A stretch of DNA of 64,000 bases from Myxococcales bacterium (GTDB taxonomy: Bacteria; Myxococcota_A; UBA9160; UBA4427). The stretch is from contig DUCN01000082.1 of NCBI GenBank assembly GCA_012959805.1, forward strand, positions 1 to 64,000. Direction: 5' to 3'. The position numbers and the translations under genes were made by a program. The notes under the pieces are model-generated. The model made no database searches. It had not been told where the DNA came from and worked only from the letters and a program-made list of their open reading frames with translations. Positions 62,875 to 64,000 of the stretch are shown here, in pieces. Position 1 is the first letter of the stretch, and the number at the start of each line of letters is the position of its first letter.

Positions 62875-64000
62875 GTGAAACTCATCAAGCGTTGGCTGCA
62901 CGCTCTCTATGTTCGAATTTCGATCGTCTTCATGAAGCTGCTTCCAGACAAGACGCCTGTCACGTTTACCGGTCCAGATTCTTCGCATGTCCTGTGTCAG
63001 TCGATCGGACAGAGCGGTGTTGACCGGATATTGGTCGTCACGGATGGGATGTTGCTCGAGATTGGTCTGGTGGGGCCCATTCTGGCGAAGCTGAGAAGTG
63101 CGGGCGTCGAATGCAGTGTGTATTCGGGTGTCGAGCCGGATCCAACCTTCAATCATGTCGAGGCGGGCCTAGCGCTTTATAACGAAGAGGGCTGTGACTC
63201 TGTGCTTGCGATCGGCGGAGGCTCTTCGATGGATGCGGCCAAAGTGATCGCCGCAGCCGCTGCCAATCCCGGCCCAATCCGAAAGCTGGAAGGGATGATG
63301 AAGCTGAAGAATATGCCGGTGCCCCTCTACGCGATTCCGACGACTGCGGGAACCGGTTCTGAAGTGACGGTCGCCGCGGTGATTTCGGAAGCCGACACCC
63401 ACGCCAAGTGTTTCTTCATCGACCCGAAGCTGCTGCCCCGAATGGCCGCGCTGGACCCGAACCTCATGAAGGGACTGCCAAAGCCGATCACCGCAGCCAC
63501 CGGGATGGACGCGCTCACCCACGCGATCGAATCCTATCTTTCACTCACGCACACCCCGACGACCGAAGCGTATGCCGAGATCGCGGTCCGCCTGGTCTTT
63601 CAAAACCTGCCCCGCGCCTATGGTGATGGTGACGATCAGGAGGCGCGGGAAGCGATGGCCCTGGCTTCCTTCTACGGCGGGTTGGCATTTACGCGAACCG
63701 GGGTCGGATACGTGCATGCGATCGCGCATACGTTTGGTGCGTATTATGGGACCCCCCACGGATTGGCGAATGCCATCGTGCTTCCTCATGTCCTCGAGTT
63801 TTCTGCCGACGCGGCCATCGAGAGACTGGCCAAGCTCGGCCGGCTGGTCGGCAGCGGTGGGACGACGCCGACTGAACAGGCGGAAGGCTTCGTCGCCGCC
63901 GTGCGGATCTTGATGGAGAAAGTGGGAATCGACGGCCAACTGCCCGCGCTTCAGGTCGAGGACATTCCCGGAATCGCGAAACAAGCGCTGGATGAGGCAT
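62875..64000 (+). CDS. Iron-containing alcohol dehydrogenase, partial at window end
   Basis: The frame from GTG 62875 (AGGAGA upstream) runs 375 codons off the end of the window. The NAD-binding half shows VLAIGGGSSMDAAKVIAA and IPTTAGTGSEVT. The metal-binding half shows ITAATGMDALTHAIESYLS with the Asp and His ligands, then GYVHAIAHTFGAYYGTPHGLANAIVLPHVL with the two further His ligands. A 30-residue N-terminal hydrophobic-basic extension precedes the domain. It belongs to the group III Fe-ADH family and would interconvert alcohols and aldehydes with NAD(P). The C-terminus is missing only because the window ends. Confidence 0.93.
   Translation, partial: MKLIKRWLHALYVRISIVFMKLLPDKTPVTFTGPDSSHVLCQSIGQSGVDRILVVTDGMLLEIGLVGPILAKLRSAGVECSVYSGVEPDPTFNHVEAGLALYNEEGCDSVLAIGGGSSMDAAKVIAAAAANPGPIRKLEGMMKLKNMPVPLYAIPTTAGTGSEVTVAAVISEADTHAKCFFIDPKLLPRMAALDPNLMKGLPKPITAATGMDALTHAIESYLSLTHTPTTEAYAEIAVRLVFQNLPRAYGDGDDQEAREAMALASFYGGLAFTRTGVGYVHAIAHTFGAYYGTPHGLANAIVLPHVLEFSADAAIERLAKLGRLVGSGGTTPTEQAEGFVAAVRILMEKVGIDGQLPALQVEDIPGIAKQALDEA

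Overview
The window is 64 kb of GC-rich, densely coded DNA from an aerobic Gram-negative bacterium. The gene content resembles free-living deltaproteobacterial lineages (Myxococcota, Desulfobacterota_B or Binatota-like): two DUF3604 hydrolases, phytanoyl-CoA-type and TauD-type dioxygenases, several cytochromes P450, a Baeyer-Villiger-type flavoprotein, F420-type oxidoreductases, beta-oxidation enzymes, a sulfotransferase and a complete MoxR/VWA (Bat) operon. The taxonomic placement is an inference from gene families only. No rRNA, convincing tRNA or CRISPR array was seen.

Layout. 0.5-2.3 kb: IS3 scar, tRNA 2-selenouridine synthase, small DUF1330-like gene. 2.3-8.9 kb: two divergent DUF3604 genes around a DUF1330 gene, a glutathione S-transferase and a TetR repressor; one DUF3604 gene is bounded by 38-bp direct repeats. 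8.9-10.2 kb: IS3 OrfA scar and a tyrosine recombinase that has lost catalytic residues. 10.3-14.7 kb: hypothetical protein, COG3146-type acyltransferase, clpS-clpA. 14.7-17.7 kb: mobile-element debris (IS91-like transposase remnant) and a frameshifted helicase. 18.1-24.5 kb: a surface-glycosylation locus (GNAT, PhyH dioxygenase, GT2, methyltransferase, STT3-type oligosaccharyltransferase). 24.6-31.4 kb: two intact P450s, a DUF3445 haem N-demethylase and a sulfotransferase, mixed with broken DUF169, NnrS and MlrC-like genes. 31.6-38.0 kb: seven-gene MoxR-DUF58-DUF4381-VWA-VWA-TPR-BatD operon. 38.0-49.4 kb: IS3 scar, ChbG-like deacetylase, a possible PD-(D/E)XK nuclease-like protein, FAD monooxygenase, Ddn-like protein, thioesterase, phosphodiesterase-like protein, methyltransferase, YghU-like GST and TauD, with remnants of a transglutaminase, a P450 and a LuxR regulator. 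49.6-64 kb: acyl-CoA metabolism (CaiB CoA-transferase, SDR, FadJ-like fusion, aldo/keto reductase, LLM oxidoreductase, TauD, partial Fe-alcohol dehydrogenase), plus an ECF sigma factor translationally coupled to an unusual membrane anti-sigma protein that carries a bactofilin-like beta-helix.

Two themes stand out. First, intact lipid/xenobiotic oxidation genes alternate with about a dozen broken ones (premature stops, frameshifts, internal deletions, one two-gene chimera), which indicates active gene erosion or strain-specific loss. Second, three loci merit follow-up as possibly under-described systems: the sigma/anti-sigma-bactofilin pair, the STT3 glycosylation locus, and the PD-(D/E)XK-like winged-helix protein.
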